Source: Globodera rostochiensis | Lineage: Eukaryota > Nematoda > Chromadorea > Rhabditida > Heteroderidae | NCBI GenBank assembly: GCA_018350325.1 | Contig: JAEVLN010000006.1 | Coordinates: 2,308,693 to 2,372,692, forward strand | Direction of reading: 5' to 3' | DNA length: 64,000 nucleotides | Part shown: positions 56,201 through 64,000 of the stretch, in pieces | How positions within the stretch are numbered: the stretch's first letter is position 1 | Layout of the letters: the number at the start of each line of letters is the position of its first letter | Translations under genes and position numbers: made by a program | Notes under the pieces: generated by a model | The model's input: the letters and a program-made list of their open reading frames with translations, nothing else | Databases searched by the model: none | Told to the model about the DNA's origin: nothing

Positions 56201-57485
56201 TCGGATTATTTAATTAATTTTAATAATTAGGGCCACGATTTATATGGACAAAAAATCTCGAAATATGGCCATAAAATATTGATGAAAAATTGCAAAATAT
56301 GGACCAAATATGGGCAAAAACTCAAAATATGGACGAAATATGGATAAAAAAATTTTCAAATATGTATAGCAAAAAATGGGCAAGATTTCCTTCTAGAAGT
56401 AATAAGAGCAATAAAAATTTTTATAATGCAAATTACGGCATTTTAGAGAAAATTTTTGAAAATAAGCCGAATTTTAAAAATTTTCATTATTTTGGTGGCA
56501 GAATTTTTTGTCGCAAATTTAGGGGTGCAGTTTTTTAATTTTGAAAAACGGTCATTAGGGGTGTATTTTTTGAAAATTTTGAAAAAGTCGATCCTTAGGG
56601 GTGTATTTTTCGTTTTTATTGCATTTTTGTTAAGGAATTTTTGAAAAATAGCAAAATGGATAAAAATATGGAATATGGATAAAAATCGCGAAATATCAAA
56701 AAATATGGAAAATATGGATTATAAAATGGGCTCTAGAAGCTCCAACCAAAGTTAAAAACACTATTTATGGCATTTATACGCTGTTCCGAGTGCGCAAAAA
56801 AAAATATGGATTTCCATATAAATCGTGGCCCTATTAATAATTTAAAAATGGATTAAAACTTAATAAAAGTTTAACTAACAATGCCTTTCACGCAAATTTT
56901 GAATTTAAATAACAAAATGCCAAAAGTCGGATTAATTAATTTTAATAATTTAAAAATGGATTAAAACATTAATAAAAGTTTAACTAACAATGCTTTAATC
57001 ACTAAACGGCACTTACAGCTTCACATTGACGATTCTATGAACGAATGGAAATTATGTGGGCACAACGACAATTAACCAACCTGAGTGCATCCAGATTCAC
57101 CCGGATTGATTTCTGCGAAAGAAAAAAAATTAGGAAAACAACAAAATCCTACCATTCGGGAATCCCGCGATTTCACAAAGCCCAAAAAATTTTCAAAGAA
57201 AAGCTACCCAACTACCTGGATCGGAATTCTCGGAATTTTTGAATCAATAAATTTTAAAATTTTAATATTAAAAATTTAAAATCTTAACATTAAATTTGCC
57301 AATAACTCTAAAGCCCACAGAACTCAACAACAACAAAAAGAGATTTTAGCATAAATCGATCAAAATTTCCAAAACAAAAACGACAAACTTCGCCAACAGT
57401 ACGAGTCAATCTCGACGTATGTTGTAAGGCATGCACAGCGTTTATTGCCCGCACAATAATTGCCAGTGCCACAATCAGTTGACAC
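44279..57485 (-). CDS. EB-lustrin-Kunitz multidomain secreted protein, 5' end not found
   Basis: Thirty-four exons join in phase, from 57389-57485 down to 44279-44350 (TAA), giving about 898 residues. Order: an EB module ([32 protein letters not shown]), then lustrin-type cysteine domains (such as [51 protein letters not shown]) alternating with five Kunitz domains. Kunitz 3 is typical: [37 protein letters not shown]. Kunitz 4 and 5 show [11 protein letters not shown] and [14 protein letters not shown]. Kunitz 1 and 2 ([39 protein letters not shown]) lack both Cys14 and Cys38. Proteins of this architecture are secreted matrix or cuticle-associated inhibitors in nematodes; the role here is inferred. 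The signal-peptide exon is missing. GC donors are needed at 55692, 47308 and 47141, probably also 48882. Confidence 0.88.
44521..44835. mobile_element. TIR element with 25-bp internal repeats
   Basis: Starts TAGGGTTGGTCTCCGA, ends CGGGGACCAACCTTA. The inside has about seven copies of GGGTCGGGGGTGATCAAATT / GGGTGCCCAAATT. Flanks TGTTTTCT and GTTTTGCT are an imperfect duplication. It lies in the intron between exons 32 and 33 of the Kunitz gene. Related to the 120-bp MITE at 15111. Confidence 0.8.
45390..45463. repeat. Short dispersed inverted repeat (ATCGAGATTTCGATCGAGA)
   Basis: GGACCAATCGAGATTTCGAT...ATCTCGATCGTCTTCGCTC is nearly the same as 13138-13208 (GGACCGATCGAGATTTCGAT...CGATCGTCCTCGCTC). 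Each can fold on itself. Both copies lie in introns. Similar GATCGAGATTCTCGA words appear near 52998 and 53294-53419. Confidence 0.7.
49428..49443 (-). other. Microexon, 16 nt, opening Kunitz domain 3
   Basis: GTTGCCACGTGAACAG between acceptor TTAAG and donor GTGGGT. It supplies LPREQ between Cys1 (exon ending YVCK) and NCGTYSNR. Comparable microexons in this gene: 53229-53244 (16 nt, SYCKQ of Kunitz 1), 57017-57034 (18 nt, NRQCEA of the EB module) and 47525-47543 (19 nt, CPDGGE). Confidence 0.75.
50514..51836. mobile_element. Nested TIR elements in a Kunitz-gene intron
   Basis: An outer element starts TAGGGGTTGCTCCCCGA (about 50514) and ends GGGGAGAACCCTA (50679). At its right end a second element, 50682-51836 (1155 bp), starts CAGGGCTGCACGAAA and ends TTTCGTGCAGCCCTG, with the perfect duplication ACCCTAAT at 50674-50681 and 51837-51844. 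The inner arms are GAAAACGAAAACGAAACG repeats. The whole sits between exons 14 and 15 of the EB/lustrin/Kunitz gene. Confidence 0.88.
51491..51562 (-). pseudogene. tRNA-like sequence inside the 50682-51836 element
   Basis: Minus strand TGGTGTAGTGGTTAGTG is a good A-box and GGTTCGATTCC a perfect B-box, about 35 nt apart. Arm pairing next to the B-box is poor, so it is more likely a captured or decayed tRNA than an active gene. Confidence 0.4.
53294..53419. mobile_element. Small AGAGCCCG inverted-repeat element
   Basis: AGAGCCCGGGGACGA at the left and CAAGTCGGGCTCT at the right, with TCGAAATCTCGATC-like words inside. It ends two bases before the donor of the 53422-53495 Kunitz exon. No clear target duplication. 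Confidence 0.5.
54299..55423. mobile_element. TIR element with TA target, 1.1 kb
   Basis: Termini TACCGTATTTCCTCTATTAG and CTAATAGAGGAAATACGGTA are perfect inverted repeats of 20 bp, each followed by TAACCCACCCTC-like sub-terminal repeats. A TA target duplication points to the Tc1/mariner/pogo side rather than hAT. No transposase frame is left. It lies in the intron between exons 4 and 5 of the Kunitz gene. Confidence 0.82.
55850..57000. repeat. ~118-bp tandem repeat split by a transposon
   Basis: Units reading AAATTTTAACAAAATGCCAA, CTCGGATTATTTATTAATTT and GGTTTAACTAACAAGCCTTT repeat about four times at 55850-56227 and resume in degenerate form at 56842-57000. The transposon at 56228-56833 interrupts the array. 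Confidence 0.85.
56228..56833. mobile_element. hAT-like element, 606 bp, TATAAATCG family
   Basis: Termini TAGGGCCACGATTTATATGG and CCATATAAATCGTGGCCCTA, perfect 8-bp duplication TTAATAAT at 56220-56227 and 56834-56841. It is an opposite-strand relative of 13583-14047 (shared CTCTAGAAGCTCCAACCAAA). It inserted into a tandem repeat in an intron of the Kunitz gene. Confidence 0.92.
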
Positions 57486-57509
57486 CTTGCCAAGAAAAAA
57501 TATTCAGTT

Positions 57510-58675
57510 TTTTTGGAAGATTAAACAGCTGGCAAAAAGTGATCGGACTGATCGGACGGTATCCCAAAAAAGTTGCCAACATTTAAGCCTTAAGCAAACA
57601 TCAAAGCCAATAGATTTTGGAAGATTAAACAGCTCGTAAAAAGTGATCGGACTGATCGGACGGTATCCCAAACTTGCCAACATTTTTAAGCCTTAGGCAA
57701 ATATCAAAGCCAATAGATTTTGGAAGATTAAACAGCTCGTAAAAAGTGATCGGACGGTATCCCAAAAAAGTTGCCAACATTTTTAAGCCTTAGGCAAATA
57801 TCAAAGCCAATAGATTTTGGAAGATTAAACAGCTCGTAAAAAGTGATCGGACGGTATCCCAAAAAAGTTGCCAACATTTTTAAGCCTTAGGCAAATATCA
57901 AAGCCAATAGATTTTGGAAGATTAAACAGCTCGTAAAAAGTGATCGGACGGTATCCCAAAAAAGTTGCCAACATTTTTAAGCCTTAAGCAAACATCAAAG
58001 CCAATAGATTTTGGAAGATTAAACAGCTCGTAAAAAGTGATCGGACGGTATCCCAAAAAAGTTGCCAACATTTTTAAGCCTTAGGCAAATATCAAAGCCA
58101 ATAGATTTTGGAAGATTAAACAGCTCGTAAAAAGTGATCGGACGGTATCCCAAAAAAGTTGCCAACATTTTTAAGCCTTAGGCAAATATCAAAGCCAATA
58201 GATTTTGGAAGATTAAACAGCTCGTAAAAAGTGATCGGACGGTATCCCAAAAAAGTTGCCAACATTTTTAAGCCTTAGGCAAATATCAAAGCCAATAGAT
58301 TTTGGAAGATTAAACAGCTCGTAAAAAGTGATCGGACGGTATCCCAAAAAAGTTGCCAACATTTTTAAGCCTTAGGCAAATATCAAAGCCAATAGATTTT
58401 GGAAGATTAAACAGCTCGTAAAAAGTGATCGGACGGTATCCCAAAAAAGTTGCCAACATTTTTAAGCCTTAGGCAAATATCAAAGCCAATAGATTTTGGA
58501 AGATTAAACAGCTCGTAAAAAGTGATCGGACGGTATCCCAAAAAAGTTGCCAACATTTTTAAGCCTTAGGCAAATATCAAAGCAATAGATTTTGGAAGAT
58601 TAAACAGCTCGTAAAAAGTGATCGGACGGTATCCCAAAAAAGTTGCTAACATTTTTAAGCCTAAGGCAAACATCA
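57510..58675. repeat. 97-bp minisatellite, about 12 copies
   Basis: Unit: TTTTGGAAGATTAAACAGCT, CGTAAAAAGTGATCGGACGG, TATCCCAAAAAAGTTGCCAA, CATTTTTAAGCCTTAGGCAA, ATATCAAAGCCAATAGA. The first copies are longer because of an extra ACTGATCGG. Units are nearly identical, so the array is young. It lies just upstream of the first recognised exon of the EB/lustrin/Kunitz gene. Confidence 0.95.
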
Positions 58676-60055
58676 GAAATTTTTCAGTGGCCAATAATTT
58701 CTAAAAACCTCGCAAGGCCTTCCCACGGTTCCGTGTTGAGCCAACGATTCAGTGAGCCGAAAATTGGCACCAAATAAGGCCAACAAGGGCCAAAATGTTG
58801 CCAAATGGCATTTTGTAATGCCAACATTGGAAGTTAATGAAAACATCAAACAATTTAATAAGTCTAAAGCGCATTATTCTTATAAGTAGGGAACGGGTTT
58901 ACCTATATGCTCTAAAAATGCCAAAAATATGGACGAAATGCACCGAAAAGTGTGGCACATTAGTGCACTAATTTTGCTTAATACTTCGTTTTTTTCTTCT
59001 TTTAGCGTCTAATTTCGTGAATTTAAAGCCATTGGATCATATTTTATATGAATTATTCCTTTTAATGATTTTTTGATCATACAGTTTTATGATTGATCAA
59101 AGTCCAGGGCAATAATCCGATCCCATTGATCTATAGAGTTCACACATTTTTGGACTAGAGATTATGTTTCGTTGAACAGGGTCATCCTCTCAACATACTC
59201 AAATTTGGATCAGGAGCAAAAAAGCAACGATCGCAATTGAATCGAATAGTAGATGGACGGACGGGCGAACGCGTTTCTCTCAATCGATTCTTCGGATTGG
59301 ACCAAACGAAGAACGGGAGGAGAGGACAGATCATGTAGATGATGATTGACCCCGTCCCCGGAGGGAGGGACACGATCAAATCATGTAGATGACCCCGTCC
59401 CCGGAGGGGAGGACACGATCAGATCATGTAGATGACCCCGTCCCGGTCGAGATGAACTTTTGATGAATTGACAGAACAGGGCCCGACCCGCGCATGTAGA
59501 TGACCCCGTCCCGGTCGAGATGAATTGACTGAACAGCCCCGACCCGCGATGATGAGGCAACGTGTGCGCAAGAAAAAGCAACCACAACCTTTTGGACACT
59601 TACCAAATGTCGCTGCTGAACACAAACATTGGAAAATTGTGGGAATGGACATGGACACCGGTAGCTAATGGACGCGCTTGATTTGAATAATGAAAAATGA
59701 ACAAATTTCTGATGGTTTTTTTCCTAAAAAATCAAAATTTCACAGAAAATCAGAACAGAGCAAATCTCTAATATCTGAAAAAGAATTATGGATTGTACAG
59801 TGTTGTTGGTGTTTGACCGGCAACTTGGATGCTGAAGCACTTGGCGAGAGATTCATTCCAACTTTGTCCGACAGTTTTATCATTTCTGTTTCTATTAAAA
59901 TATAATTTTACAAACATTTTTTTTTTGGAATAATTATACAGTCGGCAAATAATCTTCTGAGTTGTTGTTGGTCTGTTAGTTGGTGCTTTTCGGGACGGTT
60001 GGGGCCAACTGCGTCTGGCCAACTCCGTCCGTCTCAGGAACATTTAGCAACTCAT
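58676..60055. other. No firm gene; short GACCCCGTCCCCGGAGGG repeats
   Basis: Contains a truncated TAGGGAACGG element start at about 58888 and four copies of CATGTAGATGACCCCGTCCC at 59335-59520. On the minus strand ATG at 59652 leads to MSIPTIFQCLCSAATF and a perfect GTAAGT donor at 59603. It could be an upstream exon of the EB/lustrin/Kunitz gene, but its phase does not match the next exon. Confidence 0.45.
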
Positions 60056-60059
60056 AACT

Positions 60060-60695
60060 TTTTTTTTTACAGAATCTCCTCTTTCCAATGCCATTGGACT
60101 CATTCCCTTCACCCCTTTTCTTTTTTGGTTTGGGGGGGAATTACCCAATTCTTTGATTTTTGTGGAAAATTGGGTCAAAATAACTAAAAACTAATACATG
60201 GAGAAAATTCTCAAATGCGTCATGAAGCCTTGGACAGTAAGCCATTTCGGCAATAGGGAATGGATTTTCCAACAAGACTCCGCTCCGGCCCACCGGGCAA
60301 AAGAAACCCAGGACTGCTGCAGGGTCAATTTTCACGGTTTTATCGGTGCTCAGGAATTTTCCCCGTACTCTCCTGACTTAACCCCATAAATTATTGGCAA
60401 ATTTGGAGTCAAGGGCCTATGCCAAGCCCCACGAAAATTTGGAGGCGCTTTGACGTTCCATTCCCCGGGAATGGGACAAAATAACCGCCCAGGAACTGCG
60501 TGGCATCAGCAAAAATTTTTCCGCACGTTTCCGCCTCTGTAGCCGATCCAAGGTGTGGAACTTTAAAACGTCCAAGATTATTTTTAAACTCTACTCTTTT
60601 GTGAAAATTTTGAATGTTTTTTGGTTGAATTTGATTGTGTTTGAAAAAAGTTATGATAAAAAATAAGTGGTGCAGGACTTTTGGGTCACCCTGTA
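60060..60695 (+). pseudogene. Mariner-like transposase remnant
   Basis: Frame pieces read MEKILKCVMKPW, GNREWIFQQDSAPAHRAKET and QEFSPYSPDLTP, then after shifts ESRAYAKPHENLEAL and REWDKITAQELRG. QDSAPAH and YSPDL are the second and third catalytic blocks of mariner transposases. At least two frameshifts and several stops break it. The right end TTTTGGGTCACCCTGTA at 60679-60695 looks like a mariner terminal repeat. The N-terminal half is not recognisable. Confidence 0.85.
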
Positions 60696-61112
60696 TTATT
60701 CAAAAGGCCGTAATAAGAAGAAACTAATGTTTAACATCCTGTTGATATTGTTTCCTCAAAATACGATACACAATATACGATATTTACAATACACCAAAAT
60801 ACGATTACAATTTTTTTACGATACACGATATGGCCAAGTTTACGATATTTACGATTACGATACGATACGATACACAGCCCTGCTAGGTATGTGTAAGCAT
60901 TCGAAAAGATGGATAAAGTTATCCTGATCTTGCCTTGCTTTTTAGTTTATCCAATGCTGAGTTGCTCGAAGCTATTCAAAAAAGAAATGCAAAAAATTTC
61001 TTTTTTAAAAGTTGTTCTTATATTTTATACCCCAAAATCTTATTTTTTGATGTTCTTTTATTTAAAAAAAAATTTCTTTTTCAATTTTAAATGTTGTTCT
61101 TATAATCGTCAG

Positions 61113-61618
61113 AGAAGCGTTTGGCCAAAACTTTCCTCCCCTCAAACAAATTGCGCGCAATGTTTCGTTATTCTTTTCAAATTCAAATCAGGTTGGGGAG
61201 AGGAGGACGCAGCAGAATGCCAAAAAAATGAAAAAGCCAATTTTCAGTTCTTCGAAATGCCAAGACCGATTTCGAACAAAATCATCAATATCGGAGGGCT
61301 CGTGGAGATGACGACAAAGAATTTGGAGCCGGTACAAAAAAAATAAAATTTAAAAAAATAACATAAAAAAATTTGAGCAAGTCCAAGCAATTGTGGACAA
61401 TGCTCAAGCTGGAGCAGTGATTGTCTCTTTTGGCACTTTTGCCAACGAAAAAACGATGAGCAAAAAGATGAAGCGCACATTTTTGGATGCATTTGGCCGT
61501 TTTGCCAATTATGAATTCATTTGGAAAATTGAAGTGTCCGACGAGCAGGAGGCCAAAATTTTTGCCAAATACAAAAATGTGCATCCGATCAAATGGATGG
61601 ACCAAAAATCGCTGCTAA
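61113..61618 (+). CDS. UDP-glucuronosyltransferase, partial
   Basis: Three exons in phase: 61113-61191 (FPPLKQIARNVSLFFSNSNQ), 61248-61331 (FFEMPRPISNKIINIGGLVE) and 61378-61618 (GAVIVSFGTFANEKTMSKKM, YEFIWKIE, NVHPIKWMDQKSLLS). This is the middle of a UGT: the GG(L/I) hinge, the SFGT strand that opens the UDP-sugar domain, and the QxxLL stretch just before the HGG signature. UGTs conjugate lipophilic compounds to sugar in the ER lumen. The acceptor-binding N-terminal domain was not found upstream, where mariner debris lies, and the HGG exon should follow but the next 2 kb are transposon sequence. Either the introns are large or the gene is broken. Confidence 0.8.
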
Positions 61619-61661
61619 GTAAAGAGTTGGAGAGGAGCATTTTGATTTGTATAAGCAGTAG

Positions 61662-63440
61662 GGAACGGATTTATATGCACCAAAAAATGGCCAAAATATT
61701 CTTCAAAATCCTCAAAATATGCAAAATCATTTTTGCTAAGGATTTTTAGTCAAAAAAGTGCCAAGAATATGCACTAGGGTTGGACAAGACCGGATATTAT
61801 CCGGGTTCCCCGGATAGCGGTTCCACCGGTTCCTTGACACCCGGATACCGGTACCGGATAGTAATTTACAGGCGGATATCCTTCCGGATACCGGATAATT
61901 TTGAATTTTTGAAAATACTAATTAAAATTTTATAAAAAATTAAATTTCACGCAATTTTAGCCAGAAAGTAAATAAATGCATAAAATAAACGAATAAAATC
62001 AAGTTCAATCAAGTTGGATAGTTAATTTCATTTGTCAATAACTCTTCTTCATCTGAAACAGGCTACGGTCAAAGCGTGCCCAGGAATTTTGGGGGGGGGG
62101 GGGCTGATTCGAAAACGATTTTAGGTGTGCATTTTTTGCTTTTTATTGCATTTTTGTTAAGCAATTTTGAGAAAAATGTTCAATTTTAAGTGGTGAATTT
62201 TTGGTATTTATTTCATTTTTCTTAAAGAATTGTTTACCAAAAAAATTTGAGTTAAAGGAGCATTTTTTTATTACATTTTTCTTAAACTTTTTTTTTTGAA
62301 AATTTAGATTTTGGTAAACTTTTTAGAATTTTAACTTTTTCTTATAAAAATTTGTATTAAAATTCGATATTTGCAGATCGAGTTTTTTTTTGAGAATTCT
62401 GCTTTATTTTTGGGAGGAAGAGTCGGCGGTGCCGATAGGCGCCGCCGAGAAAATTTTGAATTTTTGACTCAATTTGTTAAAAGATTTGCAACCATAAATT
62501 TTAAAAATATGGCAATGTTTTGAAGCTTTTAAGAATGGGAGGGGTCGGCGGTTTCAATTTAGACAAACTCGAAATTAGCGCAAGTATAATTTTTAAAGAA
62601 AATTTTAGCAATTTTTGTTGAGAGCCAATTGTTTTGTGAAATTGTCAATTAATTATAAAAAAATACAGAAGCCCATTTCTCTCTATTTAATTTTAATAAG
62701 AAATGGCAAATTGTCGCGCAAAATTCAAAAATTTTACTAGCGCTAACACCATCAAAAAAAAATCTCTCCGAAAAAATACCACCATTAGGGGTGCTTAACC
62801 CGCCCGGATCCAACCCCCGGATACCGGGTATCCCGGATCCTGGACACCCGGATACCGGTCCCGGATAATTTGTCCAAAACACCCGGATACCGGTCCCGGT
62901 TCCGGTTCCGGATACCCGTTCTTGTCCAACCCTAATATTATTCATCAAAACGTTATTCCAAAATCACTTTTAAAATTTGCTTTATTCTACCAATTTATGT
63001 ATTTATTAAATTGGCATAATTTTCTTAAAACTCAAAACGTAAAACCCATTTCTTTACCAGGATTGCGTCCCGTTTGCGCTCTATTGGGCCGAAGTGTTGG
63101 ACCATTTTGATGGCAAAGTGCCGACCCAAACAATTGCCAAGAAATCCTCAAAATATGCAATTTCGTTTTTTTATTGCATTTTTGTTTCAAAAAATGCCAA
63201 AAATATGATTTTTAACAATTTTTGCCAAAATATGCTTCAAAAATCTTCAAAATATGCAAAATCATTTTTGCTAAGAATTTTTAGTCAAAAAATGCCAAAA
63301 ATATGCATTTCTAACAATTTTTGCCTAAAATGATCAAAAATGGAAAAAGATCAACGTAACAATAATACTTTTTTTGAGCTAAGTTAATTAACTAAATCTA
63401 ACTAAAAATATATAAAAATGCATATAATCCGTTCCTAATG
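61662..63440. mobile_element. TAGGGAACGG element with nested GGTTGGACAAG element
   Basis: Outer ends TAGGGAACGGATTTATATGC (61662) and GCATATAATCCGTTCCTA (63440) are inverted. Inside, 61772-62935 has its own ends TAGGGTTGGACAAGACCGG and CTTGTCCAACCCTA, with CCGGATACCGG-rich arms. Flanks of the inner one agree at only 4 of 8 bases, and no outer duplication is visible, so the borders are tentative. A C-rich exon-like piece at about 63062-63150 (VPFALYWAEVLDHFDGKVP) lies inside and remains unassigned. Confidence 0.6.
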
Positions 63441-64000
63441 ATCAATCATTAAAAATAAAATCAATTTAAGGATGGGATTTTTGAGCATCAAATAATGCTT
63501 GGTTGTAGAATTCTTTTAAATTTTTCCGCTTTTTTTAAAAATATTTTAGATACAATTCACAAATACATTTCATTTTTTTGGTTGAACTGAACATACAAAA
63601 CCATAGGGTAGGTAGGCCCTGTTGTTGTGCTACATTCGTTCTTTTTGGACCAATTTTCTTAACAAATCTTGTTAAATTTTGTAAAAAAATTCTACGGACT
63701 CCTTACCTCTCCTAAAAAACTTCATAAAAAGTGCCGTATTTTTAAAATTTTGGTTGCAAATCTCTTAACAAATTAAGCCAAAAATTAAAAATTTTCTTCG
63801 ACCCCCCCCCCCGAGGAAAAAGCCGTCCTCCCCCCAAATTCTTTAACCGGAGGGTCGACGATTTTCCGCAAAACCACAGGGAGGACCCTTTACAGTTCTA
63901 AAATGTTTTGCTTTTTTTCAATAATTTCGAGTGATTCAAAACCCGTTTTTTTTGGGTTTCATCACAAAAATATGTATTTGTAGGGTTTCTAACATAATTT
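63441..64000. other. No gene seen
   Basis: AT-rich, with a C run near 63803 and repeat text shared with 23140-23210. No exon recognised up to the window end. Confidence 0.55.

Noticed and set aside
57308..57493. Signal-peptide-like 61-residue minus-strand ORF
   Set aside because: It begins at TTG, is out of frame with the EB exon at 57389-57485, and the cysteine pattern fits the other frame.
57510..58675. CRISPR-like repeats
   Set aside because: 97-bp units without spacers; a minisatellite.
60909..61346. 145-codon ORF with a signal-like start before the UGT exons
   Set aside because: Its start lies in a dispersed repeat (GTAAGCATTCGAAAA, also near 2566) and it is out of frame with the UGT exons.

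Overview
The window looks like a plant-parasitic cyst nematode genome (Heteroderidae, Globodera/Heterodera-like). The support is protein content and gene style: an F-box-like domain gene of the lineage-expanded cyst nematode type, an exon fragment of the SPRY type that is expanded in these worms, a C-type lectin, a neuropeptide GPCR, a UDP-glucuronosyltransferase, and a long EB/lustrin/Kunitz secreted protein. All are AT-rich, split into many small exons, and use GC-AG introns unusually often. There is no sign of bacterial or viral organisation. Most genes are visible only after splicing, so the gene models are hand-built from reading frame, phase and domain match; they are inference, not transcript evidence.

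Layout, 0-9 kb: 3' part of a two-CTLD C-type lectin (2-1000, +), a ~1.1 kb tandem repeat (1225-2345), mostly non-coding sequence with C-rich islands, and a small two-exon membrane-protein candidate (5991-6502, +). 9-16 kb: a complete 16-exon neuropeptide-type GPCR (9222-15592, +) whose introns hold a minisatellite, a 335-bp palindrome and several hAT-like MITEs. 15.8-25 kb: a broken SPRY/MATH gene (-), a 355-bp inverted repeat, a triple-nested stack of transposons (18022-20197), a complete F-box-like gene (21413-23429, +), a tRNA-like fragment and an orphan GPCR last exon (24409-24674, +).

24.98-26.7 kb and 39.46-43.4 kb are paralogous blocks. The second block is a contiguous copy of two pieces that lie 9.2 kb apart in the first (the GPCR 3' end, and a small membrane-protein gene). 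Between the blocks lies a 12.7-kb satellite (about 26.75-39.46 kb) with a 108-bp unit and a ~1.09-kb higher-order unit that carries an intact 77-codon ORF. Part of it (33.6-35.4 kb) looks like poor consensus.

44.28-57.5 kb is one large minus-strand gene, 34 exons in consistent phase, about 898 residues in the window: EB module, then alternating lustrin-type cysteine domains and five Kunitz domains. Its introns carry several transposons. 57.5-64 kb holds a 97-bp minisatellite, a decayed mariner copy, part of a UGT gene (+) and more nested TIR elements.

The most interesting signals are the excess of GC-AG introns, the mosaic duplication with filled and empty MITE sites that date insertions, a group of TAGGG...CCCTA elements with exact 8-bp target duplications in which BED and hATC transposase remnants sit in different elements, and paired loss of the Cys14/Cys38 positions in two of the five Kunitz domains.
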